From Solimonas terrae (GTDB lineage: Bacteria; Pseudomonadota; Gammaproteobacteria; Nevskiales; Nevskiaceae), in NCBI RefSeq assembly GCF_011067135.1, contig NZ_JAAMOW010000005.1:248001-312000 (forward strand): a stretch of 64,000 nt of DNA, in the 5' to 3' direction. The notes under the pieces were generated by a model. It had not been told where the DNA came from. It saw nothing but the letters and a program-made list of their open reading frames with translations, and ran no database searches. Position 1 is the stretch's first letter, and the number at the start of each line of letters is the position of its first letter. Shown here piece by piece: positions 55,450 to 62,613 of this stretch. The translations under genes and the position numbers were made by a program.

Positions 55450-55878
55450 ATGAAGACCATCTTCGCGAAGTCCGAGACCGTCAAGCGCGACTGGTACGTG
55501 ATTGACGCGACGGACAAAACGCTCGGCCGTTTGGCCACTGAAGTTGCTCGCCGCCTGCGCGGCAAGCACAAGCCGGAATACACCCCGCACATCGACACCG
55601 GCGATTACATCGTCATCGTCAATGCCGAGAAGGTGAAAGCGACCGGCAACAAGCTCAAGGACAAGGTTTACTACAGCCACTCCGAATATCCGGGTGGCAT
55701 CAAGTCGACCACGCTGGAAAAGATGCTGCAGAGCCACCCGGAACGCGCGCTGGAGAAGGCCGTGAAGGGCATGCTGCCGAAGGGCCCGCTGGGCTACGCG
55801 CAGTTCCGCAAGCTGAAGGTCTATGCCGGCGCGGAGCATCCGCACACCGCGCAGCAGCCGCAGCCTCTCAACATCTGA
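55450..55878 (+). CDS. rplM: 50S ribosomal protein L13
   Basis: A 142-residue L13 of exact E. coli length. [40 protein letters not shown] and [21 protein letters not shown] are diagnostic. Part of the conserved rplM-rpsI operon; rpsI follows after 16 bp. Confidence 0.98.
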   Translation: MKTIFAKSETVKRDWYVIDATDKTLGRLATEVARRLRGKHKPEYTPHIDTGDYIVIVNAEKVKATGNKLKDKVYYSHSEYPGGIKSTTLEKMLQSHPERALEKAVKGMLPKGPLGYAQFRKLKVYAGAEHPHTAQQPQPLNI

Positions 55879-55894
55879 TCGGGTCGAGACCATC

Positions 55895-56293
55895 ATGGCC
55901 AAGAACATCGAATACAAGTACGGCACGGGCCGCCGCAAGACCGCGGCCGCGCGCGTGTTCCTCAAGCCGGGTTCCGGCGAAATCAGCATCAACGACAAGA
56001 CCGTCGAGGCCTACTTCGGCCGCGAAACCTCGCGCATGCTGGTTCGCCAGCCGCTCGAAGTGACCGATTCGGTCGGTCGTTTCGACCTGAAGATCACGGT
56101 CGCCGGTGGCGGCCCGAACGGTCAGGCCGGCGCGATCCGTCACGGCATCACCCGCGCGCTGATCCAGTACGACGAGGAAATGCGCCGCCCGCTGCGCGCT
56201 GCCGGTCTGGTCACGCGTGACGCCCGCGAAGTCGAGCGCAAGAAGGTCGGTCTGCACAAGGCCCGCCGCGGCACGCAGTACTCCAAGCGCTAA
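55895..56293 (+). CDS. rpsI: 30S ribosomal protein S9
   Basis: A 132-residue S9. The N-terminal [15 protein letters not shown] and the C-terminal [17 protein letters not shown], whose tail reaches the P-site tRNA, are intact. The frame continues upstream into rplM; the ATG at 55895 is the family start. No terminator is visible before the tRNA promoter. Confidence 0.98.
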   Translation: MAKNIEYKYGTGRRKTAAARVFLKPGSGEISINDKTVEAYFGRETSRMLVRQPLEVTDSVGRFDLKITVAGGGPNGQAGAIRHGITRALIQYDEEMRRPLRAAGLVTRDAREVERKKVGLHKARRGTQYSKR

Positions 56294-56298
56294 AACGC

Positions 56299-56327
56299 TT
56301 GGCCATGGGGCGGCGAGTGCTTATACT
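56299..56327 (+). promoter_or_regulatory. Promoter of tRNA-Gln
   Basis: TTGGCC at 56299-56304, 17 bp, TATACT at 56322-56327. The start would fall near 56334, about 22 nt before the mature tRNA 5' end. The -10 sits within an inverted repeat (GCGAGT at 56313-56318, ACTCGC at 56325-56330). Confidence 0.7.
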
Positions 56328-56355
56328 CGCGGCCCCACGATTTCCGCTTGTCGGA

Positions 56356-56429
56356 TGGGGGATCGTCTAATGGTAGGACTGCAGACTCTGACTCTGCCTA
56401 TCGTGGTTCGAATCCACGTCCCCCAACCA
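56356..56429 (+). tRNA. tRNA-Gln (anticodon CTG)
   Basis: A 74-nt cloverleaf including the encoded CCA. Acceptor TGGGGGA pairs with TCCCCCA; anticodon stem GCAGA/TCTGC encloses loop CTCTGAC with anticodon CTG (reads CAG); T arm CGTGG-TTCGAAT-CCACG; discriminator A. It lies 62 bp after rpsI and is followed at once by a strong terminator. Confidence 0.95.
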
Positions 56430-56435
56430 TCCGCA

Positions 56436-56474
56436 CCAACAAGAAAGCCCGCTCGAAGCGGGCTTTCTTGTTGG
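56436..56474. terminator. Bidirectional terminator after tRNA-Gln
   Basis: An 18-bp perfect inverted repeat (56436-56453 with 56457-56474, loop CGA). The GC-rich core is flanked by A-rich and T-rich arms, so it can end both the tRNA transcript and the convergent DoxX-like transcript. Confidence 0.85.
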
Positions 56475-56487
56475 CAACGATGCGGCT

Positions 56488-56973
56488 TCAGCTGCGTTGA
56501 GCGCGAGGCAGCATCCCAGGCAGCAGATCGCGGCGCAGCCAGATCAGGATCGCGCTGCAGATCCAGACACCGCAGGCCAGCATGAACAGCTCGCCGCCGT
56601 CCTTGCTGCCGTCGGCATTGACGACCTGTACGCCGAGCGGTGTGAACAGATGGAAGAAGATCGCACCGCTGATGACGCCAAGACCCAGCATGGCGCCGAG
56701 CGCCTGCAGGAGGCGCAGGCGGGCGACGAACGTACCGCCCAGCAGCAGCAGCGAGGCAAGCAGCTCGAAGCTGCCGACGACGTGCGCGCTGAAGATGCCG
56801 CCGGGTGCAAACAGGCCGGGAAAGCCGAGGCTGGCCGCCCAGGGGTCGAGCTTGGTCTGGAAGATGTAGATGGTTTCCGGCGAGTCGCTGAACTTGAAGA
56901 ACAGCGACTGCACGAACACGAACACCACGTACAGCGCCAGAACGACATGCAGATGACGTCGGACGAAGTTCAT
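56488..56973 (-). CDS. DoxX-like integral membrane protein
   Basis: A 161-residue protein with four hydrophobic helices. The pattern VVFVFVQSLFFKFSDSPETIYIF, then an FxPGGxFSxHVVGSFELLASLLLL helix, resembles DoxX/DUF-type small membrane proteins. The start ATG at 56973 is preferred; the frame remains open upstream but overlaps the YHS gene. It follows that gene by 11 bp and is probably cotranscribed. Function unknown. Confidence 0.75.
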   Translation of the reverse strand: MNFVRRHLHVVLALYVVFVFVQSLFFKFSDSPETIYIFQTKLDPWAASLGFPGLFAPGGIFSAHVVGSFELLASLLLLGGTFVARLRLLQALGAMLGLGVISGAIFFHLFTPLGVQVVNADGSKDGGELFMLACGVWICSAILIWLRRDLLPGMLPRAQRS

Positions 56974-56984
56974 TGCGGCTCTCC

Positions 56985-57428
56985 CTATCGGCTCAGGGCC
57001 GGCCAGTTGCGGTCGGCTTTCTCGATGTAGTTTGCGCGATCGGCGCTCCACTTCTTCTGGATGTCCCTGGAGTAGTTCAGATACAGCTTGCCGTCGACGA
57101 TCGTGAACGCTTCGGGATCGATGTCGACGAGCCGCTTGTCGGCGACGGCGTAGGCGCAGTAGCCGCCGTACTGCGGCGCGTAGCGCTGCGGATCGGCGCG
57201 GAAGGCCTGCAGGTGTTCGGCGCTGGCGAATTGCCACTTCGCGTCATGCCACTCGGTGCGGAAGTCGGACTTGCCCTTCACGGCCCGGTGATCGGTCTGG
57301 TAGGCCACGACGTCGTAGCCATCGACGGCGAGGTTGCCGAAGGTCGTGGTGTTGATCGGTTCGGCGGCGTGCGCGGCGCCGGTCAGCGCGAGGCCGAGGC
57401 AGATGATGCGTGACAGTTGCTTGAGCAT
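56985..57428 (-). CDS. Exported YHS-domain protein
   Basis: A 147-residue protein with a signal peptide (LSRIICLGLALTGAAHA) and a YHS-like domain: AVDGYDVVAYQTDHRAVKGKSDFRTEWHDAKWQFASAEHLQAFRADPQRYAPQYGGYCAYA (read in parts). YHS domains are often metal-binding; the single Cys and His fit that loosely. Start chosen at ATG 57428 because the signal peptide begins there. Pairing with a DoxX-like membrane protein recurs in bacteria and suggests an envelope redox or metal role, which is inference. Confidence 0.85.
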   Translation of the reverse strand: MLKQLSRIICLGLALTGAAHAAEPINTTTFGNLAVDGYDVVAYQTDHRAVKGKSDFRTEWHDAKWQFASAEHLQAFRADPQRYAPQYGGYCAYAVADKRLVDIDPEAFTIVDGKLYLNYSRDIQKKWSADRANYIEKADRNWPALSR

Positions 57429-57511
57429 TTCGGGCTCCGATGATGGGACTGCGGCCATCCTAAGCCGCGTGCCGCGCCAGCGCTGCCGGGCCGCGATTCA
57501 TGCCCGTTCGT

Positions 57512-58606
57512 TCAGTGCCAGTCCCGGCCGCGTCTGAGGTCCGCACGAAAGCGGCTCAGCAGCTCGAACGGCCCGGTGATCGCGGCGCCCTGCGCGGCGT
57601 TGGCGGCCCCGATCTCGAACGCGATCCGCCACTGGCGGAACATCGAACGGTAGCCGGCGAGCAGCGGCGTGCCCGGATGATAGATATGCGCGGCTTCGGC
57701 CGTGACGCCGTTGACTTCGAGGATGCGCAGCTCGTGGCCGGCGCTCAGCGCGGCAGCGGACGGACAGCGCAGATCGAGGCGGCCGAAGTGAAAGCCAGGA
57801 ATGGCGGCGAATACGCGCGCGATGGCATCCGTCAATTCCGGCGTGGCGAGCGACGAGGCGTCGAGAAACAGCGAACCGCGGCAATGCGCGCCGATCTCGA
57901 CCAACGGAAATGTTTCGCCGCGTGCCGGGATTTCGTGCAGGCGCGTCGCAAAACGCCGCCACAACAGCGGCGCAATCAGCCGCGCCCGCGTGTCGCGCGC
58001 GATCAGCTCGACGAGGCTGTGCTCGCCGTCGCCGGCGACGCTCGGGAAGCACTTCTGCGTGATCGAATAGATCACCGCCGTGCCGTCGCGCGGCTGGCGG
58101 TAGATGAAGATGCCGAATTCGTCGCCACCGATGTAGCGCTGCACGAGCACGTCGCCGGTCGCGCTGCGCAGATAGGCGATCAACGCGGCTTCGTCGCGGA
58201 TCACGGCGACACCACGGCCGCGGGCACCGATGTCCGGCTTGAGCACCACCGGGTAGCCGCCGGCGACGAAGGCGAGCGCGCGATCGATCCGAGTCGCGAG
58301 TGGCGTTTCGACGTCGAGCCGTTCGAAATGCGCGACCAGGTCCGGTGCCCGGTCCATCAACGCGGCTAGTGCGACGGTCTTGCTCTCGCCGACCACGCCG
58401 CCGGATTCGAAGGCCGGATTGCTTGCGGTAAAGGCGGTCGGCTGACGGAAGCGCAGGCCGAGCCAGAGGATGTAGCCGACGATGGGGATGTAGAACAGCC
58501 AGGCCGGCCAGAATTCCCAGCGGCGCAGACGGTCCCAGCGAATCGCCAGACGCTCGGCCAGCGGCGCGCGATACGGCTGCGCCGCCAGATCGATCGCCTG
58601 GCTCAC
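57512..58606 (-). CDS. ATP-grasp ligase-like protein with N-terminal membrane helix
   Basis: About 364 residues. One N-terminal hydrophobic stretch (FWPAWLFYIPIVGYILWLGL) is followed by an ATP-grasp fold: VVLKPDIGARGRGVAVI (nucleotide-binding Lys and Gly-rich loop), VLVQRYIGGDEFGIFIYR, and LDLRCPS...ILEVNGVTAE with the Asp/Glu/Asn metal ligands. ATP-grasp enzymes join a carboxylate to an amine or thiol; the substrate is unknown. GTG at 58606 overlaps the DinB-like stop (GTGA); GTG at 58615 is possible. Third gene of a minus-strand operon. Confidence 0.8.
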   Translation of the reverse strand: MSQAIDLAAQPYRAPLAERLAIRWDRLRRWEFWPAWLFYIPIVGYILWLGLRFRQPTAFTASNPAFESGGVVGESKTVALAALMDRAPDLVAHFERLDVETPLATRIDRALAFVAGGYPVVLKPDIGARGRGVAVIRDEAALIAYLRSATGDVLVQRYIGGDEFGIFIYRQPRDGTAVIYSITQKCFPSVAGDGEHSLVELIARDTRARLIAPLLWRRFATRLHEIPARGETFPLVEIGAHCRGSLFLDASSLATPELTDAIARVFAAIPGFHFGRLDLRCPSAAALSAGHELRILEVNGVTAEAAHIYHPGTPLLAGYRSMFRQWRIAFEIGAANAAQGAAITGPFELLSRFRADLRRGRDWH

Positions 58607-59121
58607 GTCGCCCACTGCAGTTTTTCGTGACGGACGGTTTCCGGCGCCTTGCCGAATTCGGTGGGCAGTTCGACGCCGGCCGCAAGCGCGAGCGGGCGGA
58701 TGATGGCGTAGTGATGGATTGCGTGGCTGGCGACGAAATTCAGTTCGCGCGCCAGCGACGAAGGGCTGAGATGAAACTCGGCGCCGTCGACTCCGATCGA
58801 GAAGCCGACCGACACCGCTTCGTCGGCCTGATGGCCGCGCAGCGCCTGCAGGCCGTCGACGATGCCGTCCAGCCTGCGTGCCGCGACGATCGGCGACTGC
58901 TCGACGCTGCGATCGCGCGCCCGATGATCGTAGTCGACCAGCTCGCCGGCGCGGCGGTTCAGCAGTGCCTCGTAGTGTTCGATGATGTGGCGCAGATGCG
59001 GGCCGACCTGAGTCCGGAACGCGTCGCCGTGCTCGAAGTAGTGGCGTGCGAGCCGCTGGCCCTGCGCGATGACCGCGACGTTGAACGCGATCAGATCAGC
59101 GAATGACGGACGCGACTTCAT
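58603..59121 (-). CDS. DinB/YfiT-like four-helix protein
   Basis: A 172-residue DinB-fold protein. The candidate metal-binding His residues are in HLRHIIEHYEAL (near residue 45) and ASHAIHHYAIIRPLA (near residue 135), the usual spacing for this superfamily, whose known members include thiol S-transferases and maleylpyruvate isomerase. The N-terminal half begins RPSFADLIAFNVAVIAQG. It overlaps the upstream membrane gene by 26 bp and the downstream ATP-grasp gene by 4 bp, so translation is coupled. Confidence 0.78.
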   Translation of the reverse strand: MKSRPSFADLIAFNVAVIAQGQRLARHYFEHGDAFRTQVGPHLRHIIEHYEALLNRRAGELVDYDHRARDRSVEQSPIVAARRLDGIVDGLQALRGHQADEAVSVGFSIGVDGAEFHLSPSSLARELNFVASHAIHHYAIIRPLALAAGVELPTEFGKAPETVRHEKLQWAT

Positions 59122-59548
59122 GGTCGACCTCCATCGCGTCATCGCGGTGCGTGCCTTGGTTCTGACGTGCGTGGCGCAACAGCAACAGCGGATAGACCAC
59201 GCAGAACGAAACCGTCGGAATGAAACCCGGCGCTAGTGTCAGCAGGATGTGCGGCGTGCCGATCAGGCTGTGCACGCCGATCAGCAGCGTGTAGGTGCAT
59301 GCCATCGAGCCGCAGAACGCGATGATGGCGCCGTTGCGCGGGCGTCGTGCGAGGTGGTAGAGGCGGTTCATGATCGCCACGCCGGCCAGCGTCAGGCCGG
59401 TGCTCATGAGGAAGTGGATGAAACCGATGCGCGCCGCCGCGTGGACACCGGCACTCCAGTTGGCGAACGTGGCCCAGCTTCCATAAAAGGCGCCACCGAG
59501 GATTGCGCCCAGAGGGCTGTCCATCAGTCGGCGCAGGCGATCGAACAT
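59096..59548 (-). CDS. Uncharacterised four-helix membrane protein
   Basis: A 150-residue protein with about four hydrophobic helices, including HFLMSTGLTLAGVAIM, IIAFCGSMACTYTLLIGV and FIPTVSFCVVYPLLLL, then a charged tail (HARQNQGTHRDDAMEVDHE). I recognise no family. The long overlap with the DinB-like gene and the continued coupling to the ATP-grasp gene make it the first member of a three-gene unit. Confidence 0.7.
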   Translation of the reverse strand: MFDRLRRLMDSPLGAILGGAFYGSWATFANWSAGVHAAARIGFIHFLMSTGLTLAGVAIMNRLYHLARRPRNGAIIAFCGSMACTYTLLIGVHSLIGTPHILLTLAPGFIPTVSFCVVYPLLLLRHARQNQGTHRDDAMEVDHEVASVIR

Positions 59549-59670
59549 GGGCTCAAGTCTGGCATGTCATTGAATGAATTCGCGAGATGCTGGCAGCATC
59601 CGATGTCTGCCGGCTGAATATCAGCTTACGCCGACCGGGCCGCCTGCGGCAGCACCGCAAGACCGCCGGC

Positions 59671-60582
59671 TTATTGCCGATCGTTCGCATCGACGTTCTG
59701 CGTCGCGGTGATCAGCGCCTGCAGTGCCTGCACGACGACCTCGGGGTGTTCCCACAACAGCATGTGGCCGGCCTTCGGGTAACGCCAGATGCGGTGCGGC
59801 GTGTTGACCAGTTCGCGCTCCAGGAAATCGGCGGTGCGCGGATCGACCAGACCGTCGTCCTCGCCCTGCACGACGTACACCGGCATCCGCAGCCTGGCCC
59901 AGCCCGGTTCCATCTCGCGCAGCTGCTGCTGCAGGGGCGTCAGTTCGCGATTCGAGTCGACCAGTGCCTGCGGCAGCAGCCACTGCACGACGCGCCAGGT
60001 CGCCAGCCACTGGTACCAGCGCTGACCTTCGTATTCGGGCGCCACCGACGGCGCCAGCAGCAGCAGGCCACGCACCAGTTGCGGATAGTCCATCGCCAGC
60101 TTCGCCGCGATCGGCCCGCCCATCGAATGGCCGACGACGATCGCCGGCGCGCCCGCGCCGCGCAGCAGCGGCGCGAGCCGCCGCGCCTGCTCGTCGAGGC
60201 TGGCGACGACCACATGCGGCTCCGAGCCGCCGAAGCCCGGCCGGTCCGGTGCGAGCAGCGGGCCATAGACCTGCAGCTCCGGCCGCTTCATATAGCCCGC
60301 GAAGGCCTGCCATTCGCCCGGCGAGCCATGCAGGAAAACGATGCGCGGCGCGCCGGCGCGATCCAGTTCCGCGTAGCGCAGGGTATGGCCGGCGAGCTGT
60401 TCGACCTTCAGTTCCGGCTGCGGCGGGTCCGGAAACAGCTGTCCGAGCTGGCCGGACGGATAGGGTGGCGAAAAACAGCCGGCAAACAGCGGCAGGCCGC
60501 CGGCCAGCAGCATGCCGATCAGCCGGGCGCGAGGCGGGTGGCGGCATCGTTCCCGCCCGGCGGCTTGGGTCTCAGGATTCAT
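59671..60582 (-). CDS. Alpha/beta hydrolase, putative lipoprotein
   Basis: A 303-residue alpha/beta hydrolase. The nucleophile elbow is VVGHSMGG, with HGSPGEWQAF as oxyanion strand, the acid in QGEDDGLVD and the His in KAGHMLLWEHPE. The N-terminus has a hydrophobic stretch ending FAGC, a lipobox-like site, so it may be lipid-anchored. The start ATG at 60582 is chosen over an upstream one. It is divergent from the OlsF-like gene. Substrate unknown; an ester or lipid is plausible. Confidence 0.85.
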   Translation of the reverse strand: MNPETQAAGRERCRHPPRARLIGMLLAGGLPLFAGCFSPPYPSGQLGQLFPDPPQPELKVEQLAGHTLRYAELDRAGAPRIVFLHGSPGEWQAFAGYMKRPELQVYGPLLAPDRPGFGGSEPHVVVASLDEQARRLAPLLRGAGAPAIVVGHSMGGPIAAKLAMDYPQLVRGLLLLAPSVAPEYEGQRWYQWLATWRVVQWLLPQALVDSNRELTPLQQQLREMEPGWARLRMPVYVVQGEDDGLVDPRTADFLERELVNTPHRIWRYPKAGHMLLWEHPEVVVQALQALITATQNVDANDRQ

Positions 60583-60747
60583 GTCGTGCGGTCTTTCCGT
60601 CGGAAGCTTGCGCCGGCAGTGTAGCGATGCCACGGGTCAGCGCGCGGTCATGTTCGCGGGTCTTGCGGGCATATCGCTGGCCACATATTGGGGCATCATG
60701 TGTGCCGCGCCGGTGCATGACCGGCACGAAATCAAGAAGAACCACGT

Positions 60748-62514
60748 ATGGATACGTCGCCTGGAATCCCCCCAGCCGGGAAGCCGAATCCGCCGATCAC
60801 GATCGGCCTGCCGCGTGCGCGGGGCCTGGCGTGGGCTGCATCGCTGTTCGATGCCGCGACCGGCCTGAGCACCCTGGAGCAGCACTATCGCGCGCGCCCC
60901 GTGCCGCTCGATCCGCGTGCGTTCGTTCACTATGCGCTGGGCGCATTGCAGATCGATTACCGCCTCAATGCCGGCAGCCTCGACGACATTCCGGCGACCG
61001 GTCCGCTGCTGGTCATCGCCAATCATCCGTATGGTGCGGCCGAAGGTCTGGCGCTTGCCGACCTGCTGCTGCAGCGCCGCGCCGACGTGCGCCTGCTCGC
61101 CAACACGCTGCTGTGCAGTCTGCCGGAGCTCGCGCCGCTGGTGGTGCCGGTCGATGTCTTCAAGAGCGGCGTCAACAGTGCGAGCATCCGCGCGGCGATG
61201 CGTCACCTGAAGGATGGCGGCGTACTGATCGTGTTTCCGGCCGGCGAAGTCAGCCGCGTCGACTGGCAGGCACGTCAGGTCAGCGATCCGCCGTGGTCGT
61301 CCACCGTTGCACTGCTGGCGCGCCGCGGCGCCGCGCGCGTGCTGCCACTGTTCGTCGAAGGTCGTCCGCGGCTGCGTTCGCTGGCGGCGGGTACGCTCAA
61401 CTCGCGCCTGCGCACCGTCATGCTGGCGCGCGATCTGCTCGCCATGCGTGGCCAGACCCTGGGACTGCGGATCGGTGCGAATGTCGATCCCCGCGAACTC
61501 GCGCGCATTCCCGAAGCGGCGCAGACCGACTTCCTGCGCGTGCTGACCTATTCGCTCGGTACCGACCGCGAGTCCGCTGCGGCGGCGGATTCGCGCGTGC
61601 TCGCGCCTCTGGCACCGCGTTGCCATGCGCAGCTGCTGGCCGACGAAGTCGCCGGCCTGTCGCGGTATCGCCTGCTCGAAGCCGGCGAGTTCGAGCTGTA
61701 TCTGGCGCCGGCGGCGCAGATGCCGCGCCTGCTCGACGAGATTGGCCGCCTGCGCGAGGAAAGCTTCCGCTTGCTGCAGGAGGGCAGCGGGCTGGCGCGT
61801 GATCTCGACCGCTTCGATCCGCACTACGAGCACCTGTTTCTCTGGCACCCGCGCAAGTGCGAAATCGTCGGTGCCTACCGCTTCGGATTCACCGATGCGA
61901 TCGTCGCGCGCTTCGGTGTCGATGGCCTCTACACGCGCACGCTGTTCCGCTACGACGCGCGCCTGATCGGACAGACCGGCCCGGCGGTCGAACTGGGCCG
62001 CTCCTTCGTGGCGCCGGCCTGGCAGAAAAGCTTCCAGCCCTTGCGGCTGCTGTGGGGTGGTATCGCGGCCGTGCTCGCACGCCAGCCACAGATCCGCTAC
62101 CTGTTCGGGCCGGTCAGCATCAGCCCGAGCTACAGCCTGGAGGCGCGCCGTCTGATTGCCGAAACCCTGAGTGTGCATCACGCCGACCCGGCGCTGGCCG
62201 GTCTGATCGAGCCGCTGCATCCGCTGCCCGAACGGCGCCAGGTGGCGGCGCATCGCAACGTGATTTCGGCGCTCGCCGATCCGCGCCTGCTTTCGCGCGT
62301 GATTTCCCGCATCGGCAACGGTCCGGGCCTGCCGGTGCTGCTGCGTCACTATCTGGAACTCAACGGCCGTTTCGCCGGCTTCAATGTCGACGAGAGCTTC
62401 GGCGGCACGCTCGATGGCCTGGTGTTCGTCAGTGTCGCCGGCATTCCGCCACGCACGCTCGAGCATTTCATGAGCGTCAGTGGCGCACCGACGGCGAGCG
62501 CGACAACGCCATAG
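60748..62514 (+). CDS. Fused acyltransferase (PlsC-type plus GNAT-like N-acyltransferase), OlsF-like
   Basis: A 588-residue two-domain protein. The N-terminal half is a lysophospholipid acyltransferase: VIANHPYGAAEG (the catalytic HxxxxE/D variant near residue 93) and IVFPAGEVSR. The C-terminal half fits the OlsB/hemolysin-like N-acyltransferase: DLDRFDPHYEHLFLW, IVGAYRFGF, VELGRSFVAPAWQKS and LLWGGIAAVLA. This order matches OlsF, which makes ornithine lipids by N- then O-acylation. Lyso-ornithine, glycine or another amino lipid could be the product. An acyl-CoA synthetase gene follows 99 bp later. Confidence 0.85.
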   Translation: MDTSPGIPPAGKPNPPITIGLPRARGLAWAASLFDAATGLSTLEQHYRARPVPLDPRAFVHYALGALQIDYRLNAGSLDDIPATGPLLVIANHPYGAAEGLALADLLLQRRADVRLLANTLLCSLPELAPLVVPVDVFKSGVNSASIRAAMRHLKDGGVLIVFPAGEVSRVDWQARQVSDPPWSSTVALLARRGAARVLPLFVEGRPRLRSLAAGTLNSRLRTVMLARDLLAMRGQTLGLRIGANVDPRELARIPEAAQTDFLRVLTYSLGTDRESAAAADSRVLAPLAPRCHAQLLADEVAGLSRYRLLEAGEFELYLAPAAQMPRLLDEIGRLREESFRLLQEGSGLARDLDRFDPHYEHLFLWHPRKCEIVGAYRFGFTDAIVARFGVDGLYTRTLFRYDARLIGQTGPAVELGRSFVAPAWQKSFQPLRLLWGGIAAVLARQPQIRYLFGPVSISPSYSLEARRLIAETLSVHHADPALAGLIEPLHPLPERRQVAAHRNVISALADPRLLSRVISRIGNGPGLPVLLRHYLELNGRFAGFNVDESFGGTLDGLVFVSVAGIPPRTLEHFMSVSGAPTASATTP

Positions 62515-62613
62515 ATCACCACCGGACTGGGACGACAGCCGGGGCTGGCGCCGCGGCGCTTGTCGCAACGCGCGCGGACGACGACAGTGCGCGAAAGATC
62601 CCGAGGAGACACC

